17,591 nucleotides of DNA from Verrucomicrobiota bacterium (GCA_003219675.1 QHPW01000272.1:1-17591); one strand, 5' to 3'. Positions 1 through 7,529 are shown, numbered from the stretch's first letter. The notes: generated by a model not told the origin, from the letters alone. A program made the numbers and translations.

Positions 1-36
1 TGATTCCCTTTTGGTCCGGGACACGCTGAAACGTGA

Positions 37-87
37 ACTCCAACCCGCTCGGAGTGCGGTTTCGGTTGGAGTCCAACCTTCAGGTTG
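37..87. repeat. Intergenic hairpin repeat
   Basis: Two nested inverted repeats lie in the non-coding lead region. The arms ACTCCAACC (37-45) and GGTTGGAGT (64-72) are perfect complements around an 18-nt loop. Directly after them, CAACC-TTCA-GGTTG (74-87) forms a perfect 5-bp hairpin. Its 14-nt core matches 12 of 14 bases of the hairpin at 3335-3352 read on the other strand, which suggests one dispersed repeat family. The role is unknown; it could be a REP-like element or a transcript end for a gene left of the window. The rest of 1-245 shows no convincing gene. Confidence 0.5.
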
Positions 88-245
88 CCCCGCACTGTCA
101 TCGAAGGTGTAATCCCCGTGCGTCGGCCCGTTCAGTCTTTCGATTCTGACCGGTAACACATCGTGCCGTTCATTGGCCAGATTTTTATTTCCTTGAAACG
201 AGCTTGTGAAAGCCGCTGGCGGACGTAGAATACGCGCCCAATTCC

Positions 246-1119
246 ATGAGAAAACTTCTTTTAATCGGACTGCTCGTTCTTCTGGCTGGAACGGCGTCAG
301 CCGAGTCACAAGCTCAAACCGGTCTCCGGCGAACCGAAGATGTGATCTACAGCCGAAAATTCGGCACGGCGCTGACGTTGGATGTGTTCCAGCCGGAGAA
401 GCCGAACGGCTTCGGCATTCTGTTCATGGTCAGCGGCGGTTTTTTTTCCAGCCACGACGGGATCAATCCCGGTTTTTATCGCGCGCTGCTCGACCGCGGC
501 TACACCGTGTTCGCGGTCGTGCACGGTTCGCAGCCGAAATTCACCATCCCGGAAATTGAGCAGGACATCCATCGTGCCGTGCGGTTCGTGCGACACAATG
601 CAGCGAAATACGGCGTGAACCCGGGCGAGCTCGGCATCACCGGGGCCAGCGCCGGCGGTCATTTGTCGCTCACGATGGGGACCCAGGGCGGACCGGGCGA
701 GACGGAGGCCAAAGACCCGGTGGATCGCGAGAGCAGCGCGGTCCAGGCAGTCGCCTGTTTCTTTCCGCCGACCGATTTTTTGAACTGGTCGAAACCCAAC
801 GACAATGAAGTGGGGATTGGCCCGGTGGCCGCGTTCGGACACGGAGGAGGGCCGCGAGGCGCTGGGCAAAGAGATTTCGCCGATCAACTTCGTTGCGTCT
901 AACATGCCGCCGACGCTGGTGATTCACGGCGACGCCGACAAGCTGGTGCCGATTTACCAGGCGGAGATGTTCAAGAACCGCTGCGAGGAGGCGCGCGCGC
1001 CCTTCAGGCTGGTGGTTCGCGAAGGCAAAGACCACGGCTGGAAGGAAATGGGTGACGACATGAAGATGTTTGCCGATTGGTTTGACGAACACCTGCGCGG
1101 GCTCAAGCCGAAAGAGTGA
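246..1119 (+). pseudogene. Secreted alpha/beta hydrolase (esterase-like), frameshifted
   Basis: The first reading frame (246 to about 836) gives a signal peptide (residues 1-19, ending TASA), an oxyanion-hole-like segment VSGGFFSS (62-69) and the nucleophile elbow GASAGG with Ser135. It then runs out of frame to a stop at 902. The missing C-terminus lies in the +1 frame from about 835 to 1119, with the acid residue in HGDADKLVP and the histidine in DHGW. Joined, the parts give one complete hydrolase of about 290 residues, of the esterase/lipase type common in Planctomycetes and Verrucomicrobia. The natural substrate is unknown. As written the gene lacks an intact catalytic triad. Either it is a pseudogene or the sequence has an indel error near 827-845. 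No strong ribosome binding site precedes the ATG. Confidence 0.8.
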
Positions 1120-1174
1120 GTTGCCGGGGAGGACGTACCGCGAGTGTTCGCAACGTTGCCGAAAGTTTAAGGTC

Positions 1175-1204
1175 TTGACGCGTCGGCACCATTCGTGCTT
1201 TAAG
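1175..1204 (+). promoter_or_regulatory. Candidate sigma70-type promoter for the DUF2167 gene
   Basis: TTGACG (1175-1180) matches the -35 consensus at 5 of 6 positions. TTTAAG (1199-1204) matches the -10 consensus at 4 of 6, with an 18-nt spacer. It lies about 90 nt upstream of the ATG at 1293, in the 173-nt gap after the broken hydrolase gene. This suggests the downstream pair has its own promoter. The call rests on pattern matching only. Confidence 0.3.
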
Positions 1205-1292
1205 CGCGGGGGACGGGGAAAGTTACAGGCGAGACCAGATGACCAGGGTGGTGACGGGTTCCAGCCGAGGTCAGACGCCTTAGAAAGACAAT

Positions 1293-2177
1293 ATGCCCAA
1301 ACTTAAGCTCCTTCCTTTGCTGGCATTCAGTTTGTGCCTCGCGATCTCCTTGATCCGCGCCGCTGATGAGCCGGCCTCCGACACGTCCGAATCGCTGCTT
1401 AAGCGGTTGAACTGGATCAAGGGCCCCGCCAGGGCGGACTTGAAAAGCCTTGCCGAGATTCAGGTGCCCGAAGGCTTTGTTTTCACCGGGGCAAAAGAAA
1501 CCCGACAACTGCTCGAAGCCATGGGTAATCCGACCTCTGGCAGCGAACTTGGCTTTCTGGCGCCCACTTCACTGGCCTGGTTTGTCGTGTTTGAATTTTC
1601 CGACGTGGGCTACGTCAAGGACGACGACAAAGACAAGCTCAACGCCGAGAAATTGCTGAAGTCGATCAAAGCGGGCACGGAACAGGCGAACCAGTTTCGG
1701 GAGAAAATGGGCGCGGCGCCGCTCCATATCACCGGGTGGGAAATACCGCCACATTACAACGAACAAACCCACAACCTCGAATGGGCCATCCGCGCGGAAA
1801 GCGAAGGACACCCTGTCATCAACTACAACACCCGCCTTCTCGGACGCAAAGGCGTGATGGAGGTCAATCTTGTTATTGATCCGGAGAAGCTGAACACCGC
1901 CATGCCCGCTTATCAAACCGTCCTGAAGGATTACTCGTACAAGGCGGGCGAGCGCTACGCCGAATATCACCAGGGCGACAAGCTCGCCAAATACGGTCTC
2001 GCCGCGTTAATCACCGGCGGCGCAGCCGCGGTCGCGGTGAAGACCGGGCTGTTCGCCAGTCTCATCGTGCTTTTTAAGAAAGGATGGAAGCTGGTCGTGC
2101 TGGCCGTCGCCGCCGTTGTCGCCTGGTTCAAACGGTTGATTACCGGTGGGCGGAAGACTCGCGAAACGCCGCAGTAA
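1293..2177 (+). CDS. DUF2167 membrane-anchored protein
   Basis: This 294-aa protein belongs to the DUF2167 family (uncharacterised membrane-anchored proteins). I recognise it from conserved runs such as LLEAMGNPTSGSELG, YVKDDDKDKL, HNLEWAIRAESEG, NYNTRLLGRKGVMEVNLV and AGERYAEYHQGDKLAKYG. Residues 1-23 form a signal peptide ending at IRAADE. The bulk should be extracytoplasmic. Two hydrophobic segments near the C-terminus (about 233-253 and 258-275) end in a basic tail, FKRLITGGRK, so the protein is probably anchored in the membrane by its C-terminus. The family has no established biochemical function. The ATG at 1293 directly precedes the signal peptide, and the ribosome binding site is weak. 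The next gene starts 18 nt after the stop, so the two are likely cotranscribed. Confidence 0.9.
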   Translation: MPKLKLLPLLAFSLCLAISLIRAADEPASDTSESLLKRLNWIKGPARADLKSLAEIQVPEGFVFTGAKETRQLLEAMGNPTSGSELGFLAPTSLAWFVVFEFSDVGYVKDDDKDKLNAEKLLKSIKAGTEQANQFREKMGAAPLHITGWEIPPHYNEQTHNLEWAIRAESEGHPVINYNTRLLGRKGVMEVNLVIDPEKLNTAMPAYQTVLKDYSYKAGERYAEYHQGDKLAKYGLAALITGGAAAVAVKTGLFASLIVLFKKGWKLVVLAVAAVVAWFKRLITGGRKTRETPQ

Positions 2178-2195
2178 GTCCGGCCGCCGTGCAGC

Positions 2196-3281
2196 ATGGG
2201 GGAATTGGAAAGCCTGCTGCTGGTCCTCGCGCTCATTTATTTGAGCGAGTGCATGGTTTGGGTGCGCCGCGGCGCGCTGGCCTTCCGACGCTGGTGGGGA
2301 AAGAACTATCGGATTCTCCATCCCGGCGGGCTTCTGGCGAATCCACGCGGCGGTCTGCTGCCGGCCAACCCACTGCCGCCGCTCGGCACCGTCTTCGTCG
2401 CCCAACCGTTCCCTTTGTCCCTGTCGCCGGACGCAGCCTTCGCTTATTCATCCACTTGCCTCAACCCCGCCGGCCGTCCGTCGCAAACGGCCGGGTGCCT
2501 TCGCTTTGAGGATATCCGCGATGTCGCCGTGGAAGGTCGCAACGTGCTGGTGAACGGCGAGATTTTTCTCAAGTCGATTTCAGCCTTCTCCGCGCGGCAT
2601 CTGGCTGACGGGCTGCGCCGTCTCCGGAAACTGCCGAAACCCGAGCGCGCTGAAGCCATCAAGGGACTGATTCGCGACAGCCTGAACGCCGGAAACATCG
2701 CCGGGATTCTTCGCGACTGCGGGTCGCGCGCCGGACCGATTCGCATTTTGTCCAACGCGCTGTTCTTTTACCTGTTTTTCGTGGTCGTGCCTTTTGTCTG
2801 GCGATTCGGCTTTGGGCGGTTGGGGTTATGGCTGCTGGGTGGCATGCTGCCGCAGACGATTACAATAGCGCTCCTGCCCACAGCCATCCGCGCGCCTGAC
2901 ATTCTCGCCCGGCACCTGCTGGAACAGTTCCATCCACTGGCAATCGCTCAGGTGTTGTGTCCGTCCGACAGCTTCGAACATTTTGCGCGACAAGTCCTGC
3001 TCGATCTGCGGTATCCGCTTTTTCCCGTTTGCCCAACCTCTGACGAGGCGGCGGTCGCCGTTGAACGCGGGTTCAGGACAGCGGTGCGGGAGGCGGTCGA
3101 GAAATTCATCCAGTGCGCAGGTCTCAGGCCGGAGGATTTGACCGCGCCACGCAGACCGGACGAACCGGCCAACCAATCCTACTGCCCGCGTTGCGGCGCG
3201 CAGTTCGTGATGCGCGAAGGACGTTGCGCTGATTGTGGCGGGCGGCCCCTGCAGTCTTTCAAACAAATCCCGACGGCTTGA
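2196..3281 (+). CDS. Membrane protein with C-terminal zinc ribbon, function unknown
   Basis: I do not recognise this 361-aa protein as a named family. It has a hydrophobic N-terminus (about residues 5-24), a soluble stretch with PxxPLPPLGTVF-like sequence, and two further membrane segments (about 185-205 and 209-230). A soluble C-terminal half follows. It ends in a compact zinc-ribbon motif, CPRC (Cys330, Cys333) and CADC (Cys344, Cys347), about 14 residues from the end. The ATG at 2196 is 18 nt after the DUF2167 stop, which argues for one transcript and possibly a membrane complex. The zinc ribbon is expected on the cytoplasmic side, but topology cannot be settled by eye. Convergent with the HAD gene at 3354. 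Confidence 0.75.
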   Translation: MGELESLLLVLALIYLSECMVWVRRGALAFRRWWGKNYRILHPGGLLANPRGGLLPANPLPPLGTVFVAQPFPLSLSPDAAFAYSSTCLNPAGRPSQTAGCLRFEDIRDVAVEGRNVLVNGEIFLKSISAFSARHLADGLRRLRKLPKPERAEAIKGLIRDSLNAGNIAGILRDCGSRAGPIRILSNALFFYLFFVVVPFVWRFGFGRLGLWLLGGMLPQTITIALLPTAIRAPDILARHLLEQFHPLAIAQVLCPSDSFEHFARQVLLDLRYPLFPVCPTSDEAAVAVERGFRTAVREAVEKFIQCAGLRPEDLTAPRRPDEPANQSYCPRCGAQFVMREGRCADCGGRPLQSFKQIPTA

Positions 3282-3334
3282 GATTCTCTCAGCGCACGAC
3301 TGCGCCTGGCGCCATGCCAATCTACGAATTTCAT

Positions 3335-3352
3335 CGCAGCCCGAAGGTTGCG
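3335..3352. repeat. Hairpin repeat between convergent genes
   Basis: CGCAGCC (3335-3341) and GGTTGCG (3346-3352) form a 7-bp stem with one G-T wobble around the tetraloop CGAA. Read on the minus strand the core is CAACCTTCGGGCTG, 12 of 14 identical to the plus-strand hairpin at 74-87. It sits in the 72-nt gap between the stops of the genes ending at 3281 (plus) and 3354 (minus). The TAG stop of the HAD gene directly abuts the repeat. It could terminate transcription from either side, but no clear T-run follows. Confidence 0.5.
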
Positions 3353-3353
3353 G

Positions 3354-4031
3354 CTACGAGCAAACCTCCTCCGCCCTTACCTTCGTCAAATTCTCCACCA
3401 GCCAGTCCGGCCGATGTTCCTTCAATTCTTCAGACTTCACGCCGCCGGTTGCCACGGCGAGCGCCTTCGCGCCAATGTGTCGGGCGCATTGGATATCGTG
3501 CGCTGTGTCGCCGATGACAAGGATTTGTTCGCCGCGCAGAGGGCCGTTCAACAACTGACTTCCGCGTTGTCTGGCGATGGCGGCGATTTGGTTGCGGTCT
3601 TCCTGGTCGTCAGCAAACGCGCCGGTCTGGAAAATCTCCCAAAGCTCGAAGTGGCGGAGTTTGATTTCCGCGCCGAGCCGAATGTTGCCGGTCAACAGGC
3701 CAATCGCCGGCGGTTGGGGCAGCGCGTGCAGTTGATGAATGAATTCCCAGACGCCGGCGAAAACACCACCCCTCGTCTGCGTCAGCAGGTAGTCGAGCCA
3801 GAAGACGTAGGAGTCGAAGAAGGCGCGGAGATTCTCTCGTGATGGCTCGACGCCGTGGTGCAGGAACATTTCGCGGGCGATGCCGGTGTCCGTGCGTCCG
3901 GAGAAACTGATCCGGGCGGCGCCGTTGGGAATTCTGAACTCGGATTCAAAGGCGTGGCCAAACGCCTTTACGCCTGCGCCGCCGGTGTAAATCAGCGTCC
4001 CGTCAATGTCGAATAGAGCCAGGCGAACCAC
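3354..4031 (-). CDS. HAD-superfamily hydrolase, phosphoglycolate-phosphatase-like
   Basis: This 225-aa haloacid dehalogenase family phosphatase has its catalytic motif I, LFDIDGTL, at residues 6-13 (nucleophile Asp8, Asp10). An alpha-helical cap region follows, beginning GAGVKAFGHAFE. Motif II is LLTGN, and motif IV is GDTAHD (Asp175, Asp179). The layout resembles phosphoglycolate phosphatases and related small-molecule phosphatases; the substrate is not determined. The frame stays open upstream to 4211, but that extension shows no homology and overlaps dprA. I therefore place the start at the GTG at 4031, giving MVRLALFDIDG as in relatives. TTG at 4040 is an alternative. Divergent from dprA, with an 83-nt shared upstream region. 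Confidence 0.88.
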   Translation of the reverse strand: MVRLALFDIDGTLIYTGGAGVKAFGHAFESEFRIPNGAARISFSGRTDTGIAREMFLHHGVEPSRENLRAFFDSYVFWLDYLLTQTRGGVFAGVWEFIHQLHALPQPPAIGLLTGNIRLGAEIKLRHFELWEIFQTGAFADDQEDRNQIAAIARQRGSQLLNGPLRGEQILVIGDTAHDIQCARHIGAKALAVATGGVKSEELKEHRPDWLVENLTKVRAEEVCS

Positions 4032-4114
4032 GCGCAAGGCTAAACGGCCCGGTGGGCAAAAAGCAATGGTGATCTCGGCTTGATGCCCGCGAAAATCTTC
4101 GGTATTCCGTGCGC

Positions 4115-5221
4115 ATGGATTCCAGGGAAGCGCTGGTCGCTTTGAACATGATTGAGCATGTCGGGCCGGTCCGCGTGCGGCAGTTGCTGGAGCATTTCGG
4201 CGATGCGCCATCCATTTTGCACGCTTCCAAACTACGATTGCTCCAGGTGCGCGGCATCGGCGAAGAAACCGCCGAGGCGATTGTGAACTGGGAGAAGTCG
4301 TTGGACCTGAAAGGCGAGTTGAAACGGATTCAGGAATTCGGCTGCCACATTCTGACCCAGAACGATGAGCAGTACCCCGAACTGCTGCGCCAGATTTACG
4401 ATCCGCCCATCGTGCTCTACGTCAAAGGCCGACTGACGGCGAAGGACAAGAATGCCATCGCGATGGTCGGCTCGAGGCGCACGACTCACTATGGGTTGGA
4501 AACGGCTCGGAAACTGGCGTATCAGCTCGCGTATCTCGGCGTGACTCTCGTCAGCGGCGGCGCGCGGGGCATCGACACTGCCGCGCATCAGGGCGCGCTC
4601 AGCGCCAGGGGCCGCACCGTGGCCGTGCTGGGCAACGGCATTAACATCGTTTTTCCACCGGAGAACGTTGAATTGTTCGAGCGAATTGCGGCCGGCGGCG
4701 CGGTGATGACGCAGTTCCCGTTCAATCGAAAAGCCGACAAACAATCGTTTCCGATCCGCAATCGCATCGTGGCCGGGATGACGATCGGAACCGTCGTGGT
4801 CGAAGCCAATCTCACCAGCGGCGCGCTGATCACCGCGGGCATGGCCATCGACAATGGCCGTCAACTGTTCGCCGTGCCGGGCCGGATTGATTCGCCGCAA
4901 AGCAAAGGCTGCCACGACCTGATCAAAAAAGGGGCGAAGCTGTGCGAGGGCGCGGAAGACATTCTAAGCGAGTTTGAATATTTGTTTCCAGCAGGCAATC
5001 GTCCGCCGTCACCGGCCGAAAGCGGCGCGCTGCCCGCGCTGGGTTTGTCCGGGAACGAACAGAAGATTTACGAGGTGTTGAGCACCGAGGAGTCGGCGAT
5101 GGACGAGGTCATTCGCCGGAGCGGATTGCCGGCTTCAGCAGTCTCCGTGACGCTGCTCAGCCTGGAAATGAAGCGGCTGATCAAGCAACTCCCCGGAAAG
5201 CTTTTCGTGCGGAACAGGTGA
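4115..5221 (+). CDS. dprA: DNA-processing protein DprA
   Basis: DprA/Smf binds incoming single-stranded DNA and loads RecA during natural transformation. Numbered from an alternative GTG two codons upstream (4109), residues 14-66 carry helix-hairpin-helix/SAM-like sequence (GPVRVRQLLEHFG, VRGIGEETAEAIV). Residues 115-290 form the Rossmann-like core with GSRRTTHYG (121-129), SGGARGIDTAAH (149-160), VFPPEN, FPIRNRIVAG, SGALITAGMA and AVPGRID. The C-terminal 60 residues form a winged-helix DML1-like domain. Length is normal for the full-length family (about 360-380). I prefer the ATG at 4115 giving MDSREALVAL, although GTG 4109 cannot be excluded. In this copy the usual SGLARG reads SGGARG. No other competence gene is visible in the window. 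Confidence 0.95.
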   Translation: MDSREALVALNMIEHVGPVRVRQLLEHFGDAPSILHASKLRLLQVRGIGEETAEAIVNWEKSLDLKGELKRIQEFGCHILTQNDEQYPELLRQIYDPPIVLYVKGRLTAKDKNAIAMVGSRRTTHYGLETARKLAYQLAYLGVTLVSGGARGIDTAAHQGALSARGRTVAVLGNGINIVFPPENVELFERIAAGGAVMTQFPFNRKADKQSFPIRNRIVAGMTIGTVVVEANLTSGALITAGMAIDNGRQLFAVPGRIDSPQSKGCHDLIKKGAKLCEGAEDILSEFEYLFPAGNRPPSPAESGALPALGLSGNEQKIYEVLSTEESAMDEVIRRSGLPASAVSVTLLSLEMKRLIKQLPGKLFVRNR

Positions 5222-5241
5222 CGCTGAAGCGGAGAAAGTTC

Positions 5242-5586
5242 TTATCGGCCCAGACCCTGCATTCTGAGCGCTTGCGCCACTGTCGTCGCGCCGCTGCGTT
5301 CGATGTCCTGCCTGCTGATGATTACCACGGGCGACGTGGTCGCCGGAAGGCGGCGGGCCTTCATTTTTTGCGGAATGAGCGAGCCGGTGACGACGACGGT
5401 TTCATCCGCTTTCTTTGCCGGCTTCGTTACGGCTTCTTTTTTCGTCTCCTTTTTTGCTCCGGTTTCATCGCCGGCAAGCACCGAACCGGTGACCAGGGAA
5501 AGCCCGACCAACAAGGACGCAAGGAAACCCAACGGGACAGGGATCGAACCAAAACGGCGGCTGGAAATACAGTCTGGAGTGTTCAT
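5242..5586 (-). CDS. Small exported protein resembling only the start of a TonB receptor plug
   Basis: This 114-aa protein has a signal peptide (basic RR near residue 10, hydrophobic core about 18-36, cleavage after SVLA). A Lys/Ala/Glu-rich linker follows (about 41-60), then ETVVVTGSLIPQ (62-73) and TTSPVVIISRQDIERSGATT (83-102). The last part matches the TonB-box and beginning of the plug domain of outer-membrane TonB-dependent receptors. A normal receptor is 600-1000 aa with a beta barrel. Here the frame stops after AQALRMQGLGR, 20 nt from the dprA stop, leaving no room for the rest. It may be a genuine short periplasmic protein or a receptor remnant. The clean signal peptide and open frame favour a functional gene. 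Convergent with dprA. Confidence 0.7.
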   Translation of the reverse strand: MNTPDCISSRRFGSIPVPLGFLASLLVGLSLVTGSVLAGDETGAKKETKKEAVTKPAKKADETVVVTGSLIPQKMKARRLPATTSPVVIISRQDIERSGATTVAQALRMQGLGR

Positions 5587-5646
5587 GCTATAAAGTATCC
5601 CGGCTCATCCTTTCTGCAAATTGTTTTTCCGGCTGCCGGATTGTTT

Positions 5647-5706
5647 CCCCTCACCCGGCCTTCGGCCTGCTCTCCCTATCCGATGGGGAGAGGGCAGGGT
5701 AAGGGG
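5647..5706. repeat. GC-rich folded intergenic repeat (three-stem element)
   Basis: The outer arms CCCCTCACCC (5647-5656) and GGGTAAGGGG (5697-5706) pair at 9 of 10 positions. Inside them are two hairpins: GGCC-TTC-GGCC (5657-5667) and CTCTCCC/GGGAGAG (5670-5676 with 5686-5692). Together they form a three-way-junction-like structure of 60 nt. The text CTCACCCGGCCTTCGGCC followed by a CTCTCCC...GGGGAGAGGG hairpin is, to my knowledge, a widely dispersed intergenic repeat type in high-GC genomes. It lies 38 nt from the 3' end of the acyltransferase gene and upstream of the small plug-like gene, so it could also end the acyltransferase transcript. The surrounding 5587-5744 region shows nothing else. 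Confidence 0.65.
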
Positions 5707-5744
5707 GCGCTGTTGTTTCCAGCCTGGCCGGTGGCACAACAGCA

Positions 5745-6947
5745 CTAGATGCGCAGGAAAATTTTCCGGCGATACATCCAGAACAACATCAACCAGAGCA
5801 CGAGCAACACGGCCGCGCCGTGCAGGAACGGTTCACAGGCATCGCCTGAAATCTTGAAGGCGTTCTGCCCGAGGTGGGTCTTGAGATTCTTGAGTACGAA
5901 GCCTTCAAACAGATGCGCGACGCAATAGGCCGCGATCGAGTTCATGCCGATGACAACCCATGGAAACGCCCAGAACTTGAGGCCAAAGAAGTCGATCACC
6001 ATGTAAAAGCCGGCCAATAAGAGGAAGCACCAGCCGCCGCTGTAAAGGGTCCAGCTCGGAGTCCAGATGCGTTTCACGACGGGACAGATGCCGAGCCAGC
6101 CGATCACCGCGCCCGACACAAGGGCGGCGAGGCCCGCGATCAGCAGCCATTGGATTTTGGCTGTGGGCGCTCTCTCGCTGCGAATGACCTCACCCGCCAC
6201 CAGGCCGAGGATCATCGTTCCCAGCGTTGGAATGAAACTCAGCGTCGCATAACCGCCGCCATTGAACCCAAACGGGCGCTCGCGCGGAAACAGGTTCAGG
6301 AACCAGGTGTCGAACGCCCACGCCAGGTTGCTGTTTTTGTTCCAGTGCGCGGCGAAACCGGTCTGGCCAAAATCCTTCAGCCATTCTGCCGAAACGCCGA
6401 CCGTCGGGTAGTCAAAATCCCGCGGGACCGGATGAAGCGCGAAGGCGGCCCAATAACCCATCAGAATCAGCGCCAGCGCAATCCACTGGTCGCGCATGGG
6501 CCGGAAGCCGAGAACGAACAGGACACCGTATCCAAGGCCGATTTGTGTGAGCGTGTCTTCGAAGGTCCAATAGGTCTGTGAACTGCCGGTGGAGCGGAGA
6601 AAGACGCCGAGCAGAATCAGCGCCAGCGCCCGCCCGAAGGCGTGAAGCGTCATTCGTCCTCGCGACTGGCCCCTGGCGCTCCGGCTGGCGATCGAAAACG
6701 GCAGCGCCACACCCACCATGAACGAGAACGACGGCTGAATCAAGTCGTGCAAAGAGCAGCCGATCCATTCGACGTGCGACTGGTGGTGACACAGGAATTT
6801 CCAGAGGCCGCTCTCCGGCAGTGCCGCCGCGACCCGGCAGCAGCGCAGCACCTCGGCCATCATCAGAAACATGACGAAGCCGCGGTAGGCGTCGAGCGAA
6901 GTCAACCGGGCCGGCGGATTTTTGGGCGGGGGTTGGTTGGTGGTCAC
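5745..6947 (-). CDS. DUF5009/HGSNAT-like membrane acyltransferase
   Basis: This 400-aa polytopic inner-membrane protein has about ten hydrophobic segments. It belongs to the family containing heparan-alpha-glucosaminide N-acetyltransferase and bacterial DUF5009 (NagX-like) proteins. Diagnostic sequence includes RLTSLDAYRGFVMFLMM near the N-terminus, LHDLIQPSFSFMVGVALPFS, a GRALALILLGVFLRS helix, the FIPTLGTMILGLVAGE helix and VIGMNSIAAYC. Family members acetylate sugars, using acyl-CoA across the membrane in the human enzyme; the substrate here is unknown. The start is a GTG at 6947 (MTTNQPPP), before a proline-rich N-tail. It is divergent from the bactofilin genes, with 168 nt between starts. 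No sugar-metabolism genes are adjacent, so context does not help with the substrate. Confidence 0.85.
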   Translation of the reverse strand: MTTNQPPPKNPPARLTSLDAYRGFVMFLMMAEVLRCCRVAAALPESGLWKFLCHHQSHVEWIGCSLHDLIQPSFSFMVGVALPFSIASRSARGQSRGRMTLHAFGRALALILLGVFLRSTGSSQTYWTFEDTLTQIGLGYGVLFVLGFRPMRDQWIALALILMGYWAAFALHPVPRDFDYPTVGVSAEWLKDFGQTGFAAHWNKNSNLAWAFDTWFLNLFPRERPFGFNGGGYATLSFIPTLGTMILGLVAGEVIRSERAPTAKIQWLLIAGLAALVSGAVIGWLGICPVVKRIWTPSWTLYSGGWCFLLLAGFYMVIDFFGLKFWAFPWVVIGMNSIAAYCVAHLFEGFVLKNLKTHLGQNAFKISGDACEPFLHGAAVLLVLWLMLFWMYRRKIFLRI

Positions 6948-7050
6948 AGGGAACAGGCCAACAACTACACGCGCCGAACGCCTCTTGGAAGCAAAAATTC
7001 TAAAGCGCGAAACCGGGCGGAATTTTCGCAGCGATTCTCCAACAAACGTT

Positions 7051-7079
7051 TTGACGCCTGGTCATGTTGGAGTTACAAC
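7051..7079 (+). promoter_or_regulatory. Candidate sigma70-type promoter for the bactofilin pair
   Basis: TTGACG (7051-7056) matches the -35 consensus at 5 of 6 positions. TACAAC (7074-7079) matches the -10 consensus at 4 of 6, with an ideal 17-nt spacer. Transcription would start near 7086, about 30 nt before the ATG at 7116. It lies in the divergent 168-nt region shared with the acyltransferase gene. Confidence 0.4.
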
Positions 7080-7115
7080 AAGCTCGGGCATCCAAAACAA
7101 ACAACGAAGAAAATT

Positions 7116-7529
7116 ATGAGCACAACTGGAATTGCGTCGAAAAACGTGATGAATTCGGACGTTGAAATCAAAGGCAACATCAAATTCTCCGGCGAACTGA
7201 CCTTTGACGGCAAACTGGACGGCGAAATCCACACCGACGGCACCTTGAATCTGGGCGACGGGGCGATCATTAACGGCAACATCAATGCCACCAACGTCGT
7301 CGTGCGCGGCAAAGTCAACGGCAACATCACCGCCAAGGAAAAGATTGACATCAAAGCCAAGACGGAATTGTTCGGGGACATCCGCGCCACCAAGCTGGCC
7401 ATCGAGGAAGGGGTGACGTTTGTGGGCAAGACCGAGGTCAACCCCAACAAGGTCTCTCCGACCGCTCCGCCGCCGCGAACAAGCGAGGCGCCCAAAATGC
7501 CCGAGCCGGTGAAATTGGGCGGACGCTGA
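7116..7529 (+). CDS. Bactofilin
   Basis: This 137-aa protein is a bactofilin (polymer-forming cytoskeletal protein, DUF583). Residues about 12-110 are successive short beta-helix turns with the alternating pattern VEIKGNIKFSGELTFDG, LDGEIHTDGTLNLGDGAIIN, VVVRGKVNGNITAKEKIDIK and FGDIRATKLAIEEGVTFVG. The C-terminal tail (about 111-137) is Pro/Ala-rich and disordered, and the N-terminal tail is short, as usual for the family. Bactofilins assemble into nucleotide-free filaments that scaffold cell-wall enzymes, stalks or chromosome partition proteins. The frame is open upstream, but the first ATG giving a normal bactofilin N-terminus is at 7116. A CCCC-TGC-GGGG hairpin (7541-7551) lies between it and the next bactofilin gene, whose ATG is 33 nt beyond this stop. 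Cotranscription is likely. Confidence 0.93.
   Translation: MSTTGIASKNVMNSDVEIKGNIKFSGELTFDGKLDGEIHTDGTLNLGDGAIINGNINATNVVVRGKVNGNITAKEKIDIKAKTELFGDIRATKLAIEEGVTFVGKTEVNPNKVSPTAPPPRTSEAPKMPEPVKLGGR

Noticed and set aside
1..230. Stop-free minus-strand frame at the left edge (possible gene end running out of the window)
   Set aside because: It has no recognisable domain and no plausible start, and its left part is made of the hairpin repeat.
827..845. Programmed ribosomal frameshifting in the hydrolase
   Set aside because: No slippery heptamer with a downstream pseudoknot is evident, and enzymes of this type are not known to use it.
805..1119. A separate small gene with a hydrolase C-terminus
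   Set aside because: Its first residues are not hydrolase-like and the rest completes the preceding hydrolase, so it is the shifted half of one gene.
4032..4211. N-terminal extension of the HAD protein to 4211
   Set aside because: It overlaps the dprA start, shows no family similarity, and places about 60 odd residues before a catalytic motif that normally sits at residue 6-10.
6642..7115. Upstream extension of the bactofilin frame
   Set aside because: It runs antisense through the acyltransferase gene, and the natural bactofilin start is at 7116.
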